Assembly: GCF_024970185.1 (NCBI RefSeq)
Contig: NZ_CP103965.1
Coordinates: 306,001 to 370,000 of the forward strand
Reading direction: 5' to 3'
DNA: 64,000 nucleotides
Origin: Pseudomonas sp. N3-W
GTDB lineage: Bacteria > Pseudomonadota > Gammaproteobacteria > Pseudomonadales > Pseudomonadaceae
Shown here: positions 44,152 through 52,176 of the stretch, in pieces
Layout of the letters: the number at the start of each line of letters is the position of its first letter
How positions within the stretch are numbered: position 1 is the first letter of the stretch
Made by a program: the position numbers and the translations under genes
Notes under the pieces: generated by a model
Database searches by the model: none
Told to the model about the DNA's origin: nothing
What the model saw: the letters and a program-made list of their open reading frames with translations, nothing else

Positions 44152-44925
44152 TTAGCGGTTGCTGGACATGAATTGTTTGCAGCGCGCCGAAAGCGGGTTG
44201 TCGAACACCTGCTGTGGCGATCCTTGCTCTTCCACCAGGCCCTGGTGAAGAAACACCACTTCGCTGGAGACCTGACGGGCGAAGCCCATTTCGTGGGTCA
44301 CGAGCAGCATGGTGCGGCCTTCCTCGGCCAGTGCGCGGATGACATTAAGTACTTCCTGGACCATTTCCGGGTCAAGGGCGGAGGTGGGCTCGTCGAACAG
44401 AATGACCTTGGGCTGCATCGCCAATGTCCGGGCGATGGCCGCACGTTGTTGCTGGCCGCCGGACAGTTGCGCCGGGTAGGTGTGGCGCTTGTCGGCGATG
44501 CCAACCTTGGCCAGCAAGGCTTCGGCGACTTCCGTGGCTTCGGCTTTGCTCTGGCCGAGCACGCGACGCGGGGCTTCGATGATGTTGTCGAGCACGCTCA
44601 TGTGCGGCCACAGGTTAAAGTTTTGAAACACAAAACCAATCTCGCTGCGCAGGCGATTGATCTGTTTGCCATCGGCGGCCACCAGTTCGCCGTTCTTCGC
44701 AGACTTGAGTTTGAGTTCTTCGCCGGCCACCAGAATCTGGCCCTGGTTAGGGTTTTCCAGCAGGTTGATGCAACGCAGAAACGTGGATTTGCCGGAACCG
44801 GAGGAACCCAGGATCGAGATCACATCGCCGTCGCGGGCGGTCAGCGAGATGCCTTTGAGCACCTCAAGCTGTCCGTAGCGTTTGTGCAAGTTGCGGATTT
44901 CAAGCGCGGGCGTGGCCTCAGCCAT
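44152..44925 (-). CDS. hisP: Amino acid ABC transporter ATPase (HisP type)
   Basis: 257 residues. Walker A LGSSGSGKST, signature LSGGQQQRAAIARTLA, Walker B VILFDEPTSALDPE and the switch His in LLVTHEMGFAR are all intact. It is the first gene of the operon, with order ATPase, binding protein, permease, permease, methyltransferase. Confidence 0.93.
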   Translation of the reverse strand: MAEATPALEIRNLHKRYGQLEVLKGISLTARDGDVISILGSSGSGKSTFLRCINLLENPNQGQILVAGEELKLKSAKNGELVAADGKQINRLRSEIGFVFQNFNLWPHMSVLDNIIEAPRRVLGQSKAEATEVAEALLAKVGIADKRHTYPAQLSGGQQQRAAIARTLAMQPKVILFDEPTSALDPEMVQEVLNVIRALAEEGRTMLLVTHEMGFARQVSSEVVFLHQGLVEEQGSPQQVFDNPLSARCKQFMSSNR

Positions 44926-45475
44926 GTGCGTTCCTCATAGTGTTGCGCTCCTGCTGTTGGCGGCCTTCCTGGCGAGGCGGCCAAGCTAGCATAGCGTTCG
45001 AATGGCAGCCAACAGCGCTACGGGCGGTAAGCGGGTGGCGTGTGACAGGTTGTCGCATCGGTAAAGCAGTCTGTCGCGCCGCCAACAACCGAACACCTGT
45101 TTGAACCTTGATTCTCACGGGTGTCGCGTAAAAAAAGGCGCGATGTTGCCAGCTTTGGCGGGGTGTTGGAAGCGCTAACCGGACAAACGTTCCTGTTCTG
45201 CACTTTTATTGTGCAACCCACACTTTCAAGGTGTGTTTATGGTGCGCTCGTTCGTATCTGAAGTGGGTCGCCAGGTAACGCTCTGGCGAATTGCCATTAA
45301 TCTCAACGGGTTGCGATGACTGTCCGGTCAGTCTACAGCCCGCGTGATTCGGGATCGTGAAACATTTTGGCGCAATTTTTGCGTGCGGAATACGGAACGC
45401 CCCGTTGGATTCTTTTTACGAGAAAGAAATGCCAGACCGGGTGGACCGAATCGCTTTCCAGCAAAGGTAGTTTCA
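44926..45475. other. Intergenic region between divergent hisP and gabP
   Basis: 550 bases with no gene. It contains a sigma-54 promoter for gabP at 45368-45383 and a dyad CTGTCCGGTCAG near 45320. Promoters for hisP must lie at the left side; TATGCT on the minus strand near 44990 is one possible -10. Confidence 0.6.
45368..45383 (+). promoter_or_regulatory. Sigma-54 promoter of gabP
   Basis: TTGGCGCAATTTTTGC has GG and GC elements with the required 10 bases between them and good agreement with TGGCAC-N5-TTGC. It lies about 90 bases upstream of the gabP start. Confidence 0.7.
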
Positions 45476-46867
45476 ATGAGCGTTACCCAAAGCTCCAATG
45501 GCCTCGAACAGGGGCTCAAACCGCGTCATGTGACCATGCTGTCGATCGCCGGGGTTATCGGCGCCGGGTTGTTCGTAGGCTCCGGTCACGCCATTGCCGC
45601 CGCCGGCCCTGCCGTGCTGTTGGCCTACGCTGCTGCCGGTGCACTGGTGGTCCTGGTGATGCGCATGCTCGGCGAAATGGCCGTCGCGTCTCCCGATACA
45701 GGCTCCTTCTCGACATACGCCGATCGTGCGATCGGTCACTGGGCCGGTTTCACCATCGGCTGGTTGTACTGGTGGTTCTGGGTACTGGTGATCCCGCTGG
45801 AGGCCAACGCCGCCGCGACCATTCTGCATGCCTGGTTCCCGAATGTGGCGATCTGGGCGTTCACCTTGATCATCACCTTGCTGCTGACGGCAACCAACCT
45901 GTTCAGTGTGAAGAACTACGGTGAATTCGAATTCTGGTTCGCCCTGATCAAGGTCATCGCGATCATCGGTTTCGTGGCGCTTGGCATTCTGGCGATCTTC
46001 GGCTTCCTGCCGGGCAGCCAGGTCAGCGGCGTTTCGCACCTGTTCGATACCCAGGGCTTCCTGCCAAACGGCATGGGCGCCGTGTTGGGCGCGATTCTGA
46101 CCACGATGTTCTCGTTCATGGGCACCGAGATCGTGACCATCGCGGCCGCAGAATCGAAGAACCCGGGCCAGCAAATCTCCAAGGCTACCAATTCGGTGAT
46201 CTGGCGGATCGGCTTGTTCTACCTCGTGTCGATCTTCATCGTCGTGGCCCTGGTGCCATGGAACGACCCGGTTCTGGCCAGCGTCGGTTCCTACCAGACC
46301 GTGCTTGAGCGCATGGGAATTCCGAACGCCAAGCTGATCGTCGACATCGTGGTACTGGTTGCTGTGACCAGCTGCCTGAACTCGGCGTTGTACACCGCAT
46401 CGCGCATGATGTTCTCCCTGGGCAAGCGCGGTGATGCACCGGCTGTTTCCCAGCGCACCAACAAAAGCGGCACGCCGTACTGGGCCGTGATTCTGTCCAC
46501 CGCTGCTGCCTTCCTTGCGGTATTCGCCAACTACGTGGCCCCGGCTGCCGTGTTCGAATTCCTGCTGGCCAGCTCCGGTGCGATCGCACTGCTGGTGTAC
46601 CTGGTGATCGCGATCTCGCAACTGCGCATGCGCAAACAGCGCATGGCCCGCGGTGAGAAAATCGCCTTCAGCATGTGGCTGTTCCCGGGCCTGACCTACG
46701 CGGTGATCATCTTCATCGTCGCAGCCCTGACCATCATGCTGTTCCAGGACGCCCACCGCGTGGAAATCCTCGCCACTGGCTTGTTGAGCTTGCTGGTCGT
46801 GGCCGCCGGGTTGTTCGTGGCCCGCCGTCGCAAGCAACAGAAGCTGGGAGCGGTGGTGCTGAACTGA
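45476..46867 (+). CDS. gabP: GABA permease / APC-family amino acid transporter
   Basis: 463 residues from MSVTQSSNGLEQGLKPRHVT, with about 12 membrane helices. The first helix has the APC signature SIAGVIGAGLFVGSGHAI; the E-rich loop FMGTEIVTIAAAESKNPGQQ is typical of GabP/AnsP-type permeases. The length and N terminus resemble pseudomonad GABA permeases, but other amino acids are possible. Sigma-54 promoter upstream; hairpin terminator directly downstream. Confidence 0.85.
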   Translation: MSVTQSSNGLEQGLKPRHVTMLSIAGVIGAGLFVGSGHAIAAAGPAVLLAYAAAGALVVLVMRMLGEMAVASPDTGSFSTYADRAIGHWAGFTIGWLYWWFWVLVIPLEANAAATILHAWFPNVAIWAFTLIITLLLTATNLFSVKNYGEFEFWFALIKVIAIIGFVALGILAIFGFLPGSQVSGVSHLFDTQGFLPNGMGAVLGAILTTMFSFMGTEIVTIAAAESKNPGQQISKATNSVIWRIGLFYLVSIFIVVALVPWNDPVLASVGSYQTVLERMGIPNAKLIVDIVVLVAVTSCLNSALYTASRMMFSLGKRGDAPAVSQRTNKSGTPYWAVILSTAAAFLAVFANYVAPAAVFEFLLASSGAIALLVYLVIAISQLRMRKQRMARGEKIAFSMWLFPGLTYAVIIFIVAALTIMLFQDAHRVEILATGLLSLLVVAAGLFVARRRKQQKLGAVVLN

Positions 46868-46884
46868 TTCACACCGCTTGATGC

Positions 46885-46926
46885 AAAACGGCCGCTGTCA
46901 GAGATGACAAGCGGCCGTTTTTGTTT
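46885..46926. terminator. gabP terminator, first copy of a 42-base repeat
   Basis: AAAACGGCCGCT - TGTCAGAGATGACA region - AGCGGCCGTTTTT, followed by GTTT. An identical 42-base copy lies at 47693-47734 on the other side of vapBC. Confidence 0.92.
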
Positions 46927-46940
46927 TCACTGTGGTTACT

Positions 46941-47348
46941 TTATTCGGGCTGGACCCAGTCCTCGACGCGTAATCCAGGCACCCGTTCAAACTCTCGAAG
47001 ATTGTTTGTTACGACAGTGAAGCCTCTTGAGCGTGCGTGGCCGGCAATCATTTGGTCATAGGGGCCTATCGGTGTTCCTGCTTTAGCCAATTCCGAACGA
47101 ATCATTCCGGTGTGAGCTGCGGCGTCGGAATCGAAAGGCAATATCTCAAGACGGGCTGCGAAACTTTCAACAATAGATAGGTTTTTTTCCGGTGCTGCAG
47201 ATTTTTCAGCGCCGTAAATCAGTTCCATCAACGTGATGGTGCTGATGCACAATTGGCTGTGATGACGGTTAAAAGCCTCACGGACCACCTGTGGTTTGTT
47301 CTTGATGGTGAAGATGCATATGTTCGTGTCGAGCATGAACTTGATCAT
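46941..47348 (-). CDS. vapC: VapC-type PIN-domain toxin
   Basis: 135 residues. The PIN-domain acidic residues are in place: Asp7 in FMLDTNICIF, Glu42 in LMELIYGAEKS and Asp98 in GPYDQMIAGHA. VapC toxins cut tRNA or rRNA until bound by VapB. The start shares one base with the vapB stop (TGATG). Confidence 0.93.
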   Translation of the reverse strand: MIKFMLDTNICIFTIKNKPQVVREAFNRHHSQLCISTITLMELIYGAEKSAAPEKNLSIVESFAARLEILPFDSDAAAHTGMIRSELAKAGTPIGPYDQMIAGHARSRGFTVVTNNLREFERVPGLRVEDWVQPE

Positions 47349-47578
47349 CAGAACGACTCTCGCACCTGATCTGTTGGCTGTTCTCGGTCAGCCATGAAGT
47401 CTGCGCTTACGCTTTCTCCGTCGAACCAACTGTCCCAAGCTTCTCCTGCGGGGGTGATCAGGCGGGCCCTGCCGATGGCAATCACCTCAACTCGTTTCAC
47501 ATCGCCGGGCATTGCCACGGCTTTAGGCAGGCGGACAGCCTGGCTTCGATTACTCATGAAAAGGGTGGTTTGTTCCAT
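47348..47578 (-). CDS. vapB: VapB-type antitoxin
   Basis: 76 residues from MEQTTLFMSNRSQAVRLPKA, with GGAGG upstream of the ATG. It has the swapped-hairpin (AbrB/VagC) DNA-binding domain SNRSQAVRLPKAVAMPGDVKRVEVI, and its acidic C terminus would wrap the toxin. The pair lies within a 766-base insert between two identical terminators. Confidence 0.92.
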   Translation of the reverse strand: MEQTTLFMSNRSQAVRLPKAVAMPGDVKRVEVIAIGRARLITPAGEAWDSWFDGESVSADFMADREQPTDQVRESF

Positions 47579-47692
47579 TGCGACCTCCTGTACCAATGCT
47601 GATGTCTTGGGCTCAAAGCATAGGTTTCGCGCGGGATATGTCAATGGGATATACGCTGTAGCTGACGAAGGGTAATATTGGCAATCTTCATA

Positions 47693-47734
47693 AAAACGGC
47701 CGCTGTCAGAGATGACAAGCGGCCGTTTTTGTTT
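47693..47734. terminator. Second copy of the 42-base terminator repeat
   Basis: Identical to 46885-46926. It now ends transcription from the minus-strand gene at 47749 and closes the vapBC insertion. Confidence 0.92.
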
Positions 47735-47748
47735 CTATGCAGAGGCGA

Positions 47749-48213
47749 TTACTCGGCCTTTTCTTCCTGCGCGTCCAGCGACTGACGGTAGCTGTCCAAC
47801 GCATCGCCGAAGTCGGTGATGAACTGTGGATCGGTCAGCCACGCTTGAGCGGCGTCGCGGTCCATGCCGTCGGCCCACATGCGATAGTCGATCAGCATGT
47901 CGGCGGCCAGGTGAGTGGCGGCCATGGCTTCATTGTCGGCGTTTTCCATGTCCAGCAGTTCGGGGTGATCGTTGATGATTTCGCTGAGGTTGTTCAGCAG
48001 GATCATCAGCATGTCATGGCGACTGGCGGGCTCGGCATCGCGCATTTTGCTGAACATTGCCAGGGTGTACTCCGGGATCGGCTCGCCGATTTCGCCCAGA
48101 TCGTCGTCCAGATCATCGTCCAGCGCGGCGGGTTTTCTGCCGTGGATGTTGATTTGCTTGGCTTTGATCTTGGCGCGCTTGGCGCGTTTCTGTTGCTTGT
48201 TCAGGGATGCCAT
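47749..48213 (-). CDS. Conserved acidic protein with basic N-terminal tail, copy 1
   Basis: 154 residues. MASLNKQQKRAKRAKIKAKQ starts a basic tail, followed by an Asp-rich linker (DDDLDDDLGEIGE) and a helical domain (AATHLAADMLIDYRMWADGM). It is a paralogue of the next gene, with the same tail and the same (A/I)EYRQW/IDYRMW helix. No known function; the basic tail suggests nucleic acid binding. Seven bases follow the neighbour's stop. Confidence 0.75.
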   Translation of the reverse strand: MASLNKQQKRAKRAKIKAKQINIHGRKPAALDDDLDDDLGEIGEPIPEYTLAMFSKMRDAEPASRHDMLMILLNNLSEIINDHPELLDMENADNEAMAATHLAADMLIDYRMWADGMDRDAAQAWLTDPQFITDFGDALDSYRQSLDAQEEKAE

Positions 48214-48219
48214 GGGGAC

Positions 48220-48633
48220 TCAGTTTTTCTGTGGGGTTTGGGCCGCGATGGCGTCGGACGCCGCCACGTAGTCAGCCTGGAAGGCTGGGGATTCGATCCA
48301 CGCCAGTGCGCCGGCTTCGTCGGTTTCGGTGGACCACTGGCGGTACTCGATCAGCGCGGCGAGGATAAAGTCCATCGCGCCTTCTTCGCCTTCCTGCTCG
48401 TACACCAGTTCCAGCAACGGATCTTCGAGAAAGGCAGCGCACATCGCTTGTTGGCTGACTTTTTCCGCGTCGATCATCTTCTTGAACAGTTCGGTCAGGT
48501 CAACTGACTCGAAGTCGATGCGGTCATCGTTCGGGTCCAGTTCCACCGGCGCGGCGGTGCGCTGGGTGCGGTTCTGCTTGGCCTTGGCTTTGGCGCGGGT
48601 TGCGCGTTTTTGCTGCTTGTTGGCGGAGGCCAT
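48220..48633 (-). CDS. Conserved acidic protein with basic N-terminal tail, copy 2
   Basis: 137 residues. MASANKQQKRATRAKAKAKQ is 15 of 20 identical to the tail of its neighbour. The body contains ALIEYRQWSTETDEAGALAW where the paralogue has MLIDYRMWADGMDRDAAQAW. A tandem duplication that has since diverged. Function unknown. Confidence 0.75.
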   Translation of the reverse strand: MASANKQQKRATRAKAKAKQNRTQRTAAPVELDPNDDRIDFESVDLTELFKKMIDAEKVSQQAMCAAFLEDPLLELVYEQEGEEGAMDFILAALIEYRQWSTETDEAGALAWIESPAFQADYVAASDAIAAQTPQKN

Positions 48634-48670
48634 GGGCGTCGTTCCGTATTTCGTTGAGAGGGCGGGTCAA

Positions 48671-49639
48671 TCAGCTGCGGGGCACTTGCCGCCCCGGGGT
48701 GTCGGGGGCCAGTTCACCAGTTTGCAGCCAGGACAATGCAATGGGCCATAGTGTGGCTTGGTATGCGCTACGAAAAAAGGCGAAATGTCCGACTTCTTGC
48801 TCACCGATGTCTTGCGGGGTGATTCGCAGATGAGTGGTTGTTGCGCCGGTGAAGTACCCGAGCAAGCGCTCAATGGCCGCGATAGTGCCGTAGGGATCGT
48901 CGCTGAGGCTGATAGCCAGGGTTTTTGCGGTGACATTGGCGAACGGCAGCCGACCGTGCTTTGCGTGGATCACGCGACCGCTGGGGCGCTGCTCGTAGCG
49001 CGCGGTGGGTGTGCTCCAATCGCGGACGACGCCGGCGGGCGTGTCTTCGAGCCAGCCAAGACGTTTGCCGGGGAAGTAACCGCAGATCATCGTTACCAGC
49101 GGCATCACCAGGTGCCACTTGCCGAACATCCGCCAGCGATGGGCGGGCGCATAGTCGCGCCAGTAAGCAAACTGCGCACCGACGGTCACCAAGTGCCGGA
49201 TCAGGTGCCCAGAGGCCCCCAGGCCCGCCGCACAGCCGCCAAAGCTGTGGCCGACCACGTCGATGGGCTGGCCGGGGAATTCACGCTGAGCGCGCTTGAG
49301 CATCGCTTCGAAATCCAGCGCGCCCCAGTCGGACCAAGATGCGTCCAGCCCTTTCAGCGACGCCGGCCGCGATTCGCCGATGCCACGGTAGTCATAGGTG
49401 ATGACATCGAAGCCATTGGCGAACAGGTAATCGGCGAAGCGCGAGTAGTGCCGGCACCGGACTGAAGTGGCCGCGTTGATGATGGCCACCGGGCGGTCCG
49501 GGGTCGGCCGTTCGTGGCGCCAGGTGAAGCCGCCGAGGATGAACCCGTCTGCGGCGGTTTCCTTGAACGGGGCACTTGAGACTGGCTGAGGCAGTTCGAC
49601 TTGAACGGGCGCCAATGCGGGCATGTCTTGCAAATTCAT
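48671..49639 (-). CDS. Alpha/beta-fold hydrolase
   Basis: 322 residues from MNLQDMPALAPVQVELPQPV. Nucleophile elbow GHSFGG (VVGHSFGGCAAGLGAS), oxyanion region YDYRGIGESR, and a likely acid and His in the C-terminal half (ISLSDDPYG, EVGHFAFFR). The length and arrangement match the YheT-like or serine aminopeptidase S33-like groups. The substrate is unknown. Confidence 0.8.
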   Translation of the reverse strand: MNLQDMPALAPVQVELPQPVSSAPFKETAADGFILGGFTWRHERPTPDRPVAIINAATSVRCRHYSRFADYLFANGFDVITYDYRGIGESRPASLKGLDASWSDWGALDFEAMLKRAQREFPGQPIDVVGHSFGGCAAGLGASGHLIRHLVTVGAQFAYWRDYAPAHRWRMFGKWHLVMPLVTMICGYFPGKRLGWLEDTPAGVVRDWSTPTARYEQRPSGRVIHAKHGRLPFANVTAKTLAISLSDDPYGTIAAIERLLGYFTGATTTHLRITPQDIGEQEVGHFAFFRSAYQATLWPIALSWLQTGELAPDTPGRQVPRS

Positions 49640-49979
49640 CGGCTGTGGACCTTGGCGGGTAGCTGCCAAAGATAGTCTTCACACGGCATGGGGACAATCT
49701 GTGCGCCGTTATCAAAGTTCCTGATTGGAATAATCGCCCCTCAAGCAGAGCGCGTTCGCAATCCGGTTTTGCGGTGCGAGGATGCCGGGCGCTGCCGATC
49801 TTTCGAAGGAGGCATCAGTGCGCTTTGCAGGGTGGGCTGACAGCCCCTACGCATGAGGAGCACAGCGTGTAGTCCGATTCGCAGTGACGCCAAGCACCAA
49901 TCAATCTAAAACTGAGCGCCTGCTGGGAAATCAAAATGGAATACCCGATTGGGTTCGGTAGAGCCCGGGAGTCGCCATT
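49640..49979. other. Intergenic region, nothing recognised
   Basis: 340 bases between the divergent hydrolase and exported-protein genes. I see no gene, strong hairpin or repeat; promoters must lie here but none stands out. Confidence 0.5.
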
Positions 49980-50429
49980 ATGAAATACGTCCATTCACTT
50001 CTATTGCCACTCGCCGCCCTCGGCGTGCTGATGTTCCCTGTGCTGACGCATGCTGCCAGCCTCGACCCAGTCGACAGCGCCGGCATTCAAGTCCAACCGC
50101 AACAACAGAACGGGATCACCTACCTCTCCGGTGGTGTTGGCGAGGACGAATCAAAAGCCATTCAGCAGACCAGTGGCTACAACTTGCACATGACATTCTC
50201 CATCGGTTCGCAGAACGAATACGTTCCGGATGTTGATGTGGTCGTTCAAAAAGCGCCGGGGCAGACCGTGTTGACGCTCAGTCAGGCCGGTCCTCTGGTT
50301 TACGTTCAGTTGCCCGCTGGCAAGTACACCGTTGTAGCAACGCGCAACGGCCAGGAACGGCGTGACGTCACCGATGTAGGCAGCGGAGCCGCACGCAATC
50401 TGGTTTTCCACTGGAACGATGCAAACTAG
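49980..50429 (+). CDS. Small exported protein, carboxypeptidase-regulatory-like fold
   Basis: 149 residues. The signal peptide MKYVHSLLLPLAALGVLMFP ends near THAAS. The mature part GITYLSGGVGEDESKAIQQT ... VVVQKAPGQTVLTL ... YVQLPAGKYTVVATRNGQE has the pattern of a prealbumin-like beta-sandwich. Function unknown; periplasmic. Confidence 0.75.
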   Translation: MKYVHSLLLPLAALGVLMFPVLTHAASLDPVDSAGIQVQPQQQNGITYLSGGVGEDESKAIQQTSGYNLHMTFSIGSQNEYVPDVDVVVQKAPGQTVLTLSQAGPLVYVQLPAGKYTVVATRNGQERRDVTDVGSGAARNLVFHWNDAN

Positions 50430-50620
50430 GCGTTTCAGTTCGGCGCGTTGGTTTTTCCAGGTGTTGTACTCACGATTCGATGACGCATCAGGCGGGACCG
50501 ATCGCGAATGTCTGAGCTTCTCGGGATTATCGGGTGATCGGCTCTGGGTGGCTGGGGGGTTGATGCGTCTTTCGGCGCTTCGATAGTGAAGAGAGCGGCG
50601 CCTGATCAAATCGCGGGCAT

Positions 50621-50655
50621 AAAAAAACCCTGAATCTTGCGATTCAGGGTTTTCG
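50621..50655 (-). terminator. tRNA-Phe terminator
   Basis: AAAACCCTGAATC - TTGC - GATTCAGGGTTTT. It lies just beyond the tRNA 3' end; on the minus strand the stem is followed by a T-run. Confidence 0.88.
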
Positions 50656-50660
50656 GTATT

Positions 50661-50736
50661 TGGTGCCCAGAGACGGAATCGAACCGCCGACACGGGGATT
50701 TTCAATCCCCTGCTCTACCGACTGAGCTATCTGGGC
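50661..50736 (-). tRNA. tRNA-Phe (anticodon GAA)
   Basis: 76 bases with encoded CCA. Acceptor stem GCCCAGA / TCTGGGC, anticodon stem-loop GGGGATTGAAAATCCCC, T arm GGTTCGATTCC. Intact, and not used as an integration site here. Confidence 0.96.
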
Positions 50737-50839
50737 AACGGGGCGCATTAAACTGGTTTTTCAGGGGGTCGTCAAGCAAGTTTTCAAAAAATATTTAATT
50801 ATTACCGTCGCTTACGATCCGACCCCCGAGAAGTCGGGA

Positions 50840-51112
50840 TTATTCTGCTGGCGGCACGTAGCCGTCCGCCTTGGCGTATTCCTCGCCGGAGAAGTACTTG
50901 TCCATTTCGCCCTGAAGGTATTTGCGGTCTTCGGCGTTCATCATGTTCAGGCGTTTTTCGTTGATCAGCAGGGTCTGGTGTTTCTGCCAGTCGGCCCAGG
51001 CCTTGGCCGAGACGTGGTCAAAAATGTCCTGGCCTTTGGCGCCAGGGAACGGGGCGCGTTCCAGGGCTGGCAATTCTTCTTTGTACTTGCGGCACATGAT
51101 GGTGCGGGTCAT
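50840..51112 (-). CDS. yggX: Fe(II)-trafficking protein YggX
   Basis: 90 residues, the usual length: [20 protein letters not shown], with the conserved single Cys7. YggX protects iron-sulfur clusters from oxidation. It overlaps the mutY stop by four bases; the mutY-yggX pairing is conserved in gammaproteobacteria, and MutY is itself an iron-sulfur enzyme. Confidence 0.95.
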   Translation of the reverse strand: MTRTIMCRKYKEELPALERAPFPGAKGQDIFDHVSAKAWADWQKHQTLLINEKRLNMMNAEDRKYLQGEMDKYFSGEEYAKADGYVPPAE

Positions 51113-52176
51113 GACGACTCTCCTGCGTTCAATACGGCGGCCGCGCGTTCGAGCAAGGTTTTGACCGGGGCGGCAAGGCCCAGGCGCGGCGGGGTGGCGA
51201 GGTTATACCAGAGCCAGTCGGCCTCGGCCACGTGATGGCCGGCCTCCTGGACCTGAACCAGCCAGGGTTCGATGGATAACTGAAAGTGGCTGAAGGTGTG
51301 CACCAGGTTCGGCAGTGCCTGCTGGCTGCCCAGCTCCAGCGAATGCTGCGTGGCCAGATGTTGCAGGTCATCGAGGTCGTCGAGTTCCGGCAGGCTCCAC
51401 AAACCGCCCCACAGGCCCGTGGAAGGGCGGCGGTAAAGCAGGATCGCGCCTTCGCCGTTGGCGAGCATCGGCATCAGCGTGCGCTTCTGTGGCACGGCTT
51501 TGCGCGGCTTGGGGATCGGGTAACGGGTTTCCAGGCCGAGCATGTGTGCTTCGCAGCCCTTTTCCAGCGGACAGAGCAGGCAGCTTGGCTTGCTGCGGGT
51601 GCAGAGCGTGGCGCCCATGTCCATCATCGCCTGGGTGTAGGCGTTGACCCGATCATGCGGCGTGAACCGCTCTGCGGTGGCCCAGAGCTGTTTGGCGACC
51701 TTCGGCTCCCCCGGATAGCCCTCTTGCGCGGTAAAGCGCGCCAGCACGCGTTTGACGTTGCCGTCGAGGATCGGCGCGCGCAGGCCCATGCTCAGGCTGG
51801 CGATGGCGCCGGCCGTGGACAGGCCGATGCCCGGCAGGTCCGTGAGCTTTTCCACGTCGCGAGGAAATTCGCCACCGTACTCGGCGACGACAATCTTCGC
51901 GGTCTTCTGCAGATTGCGTGCGCGGGTGTAGTAACCCAGGCCCGTCCACAGGTGCAGCACTTCGTCTTCCGGTGCGGCGGCCAGGGCTTCGACCGTTGGC
52001 AGGGATGCCATGAAGCGGTCGAAGTAATTCAGCACGGTGCTGACCTGCGTCTGCTGCAACATGATTTCCGAAACCCACACCCGGTAGGGTGTGATGTCCT
52101 GCTGCCAGGGCAAATCGTGGCGGCCGTGGCGGTCGTACCAGTCCAGTACCGCCGTTGAAAACTGCTCGGATCTCAT
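51109..52176 (-). CDS. mutY: Adenine DNA glycosylase MutY
   Basis: 355 residues. Helix-hairpin-helix [19 protein letters not shown] with the catalytic Asp in [12 protein letters not shown]; four Cys of the [4Fe-4S] loop (C-X6-C-X2-C-X5-[18 protein letters not shown]); C-terminal Nudix-like 8-oxoG recognition domain. It removes adenine opposite 8-oxoguanine. Overlaps the asmA-like gene by four bases. Confidence 0.96.
   Translation of the reverse strand: MRSEQFSTAVLDWYDRHGRHDLPWQQDITPYRVWVSEIMLQQTQVSTVLNYFDRFMASLPTVEALAAAPEDEVLHLWTGLGYYTRARNLQKTAKIVVAEYGGEFPRDVEKLTDLPGIGLSTAGAIASLSMGLRAPILDGNVKRVLARFTAQEGYPGEPKVAKQLWATAERFTPHDRVNAYTQAMMDMGATLCTRSKPSCLLCPLEKGCEAHMLGLETRYPIPKPRKAVPQKRTLMPMLANGEGAILLYRRPSTGLWGGLWSLPELDDLDDLQHLATQHSLELGSQQALPNLVHTFSHFQLSIEPWLVQVQEAGHHVAEADWLWYNLATPPRLGLAAPVKTLLERAAAVLNAGESS

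Noticed and set aside
42618..44171. A 517-residue frame on the plus strand opposite the transporter genes
   Set aside because: Antisense shadow of hisQ and hisJ; no ribosome site and shadow-like composition.
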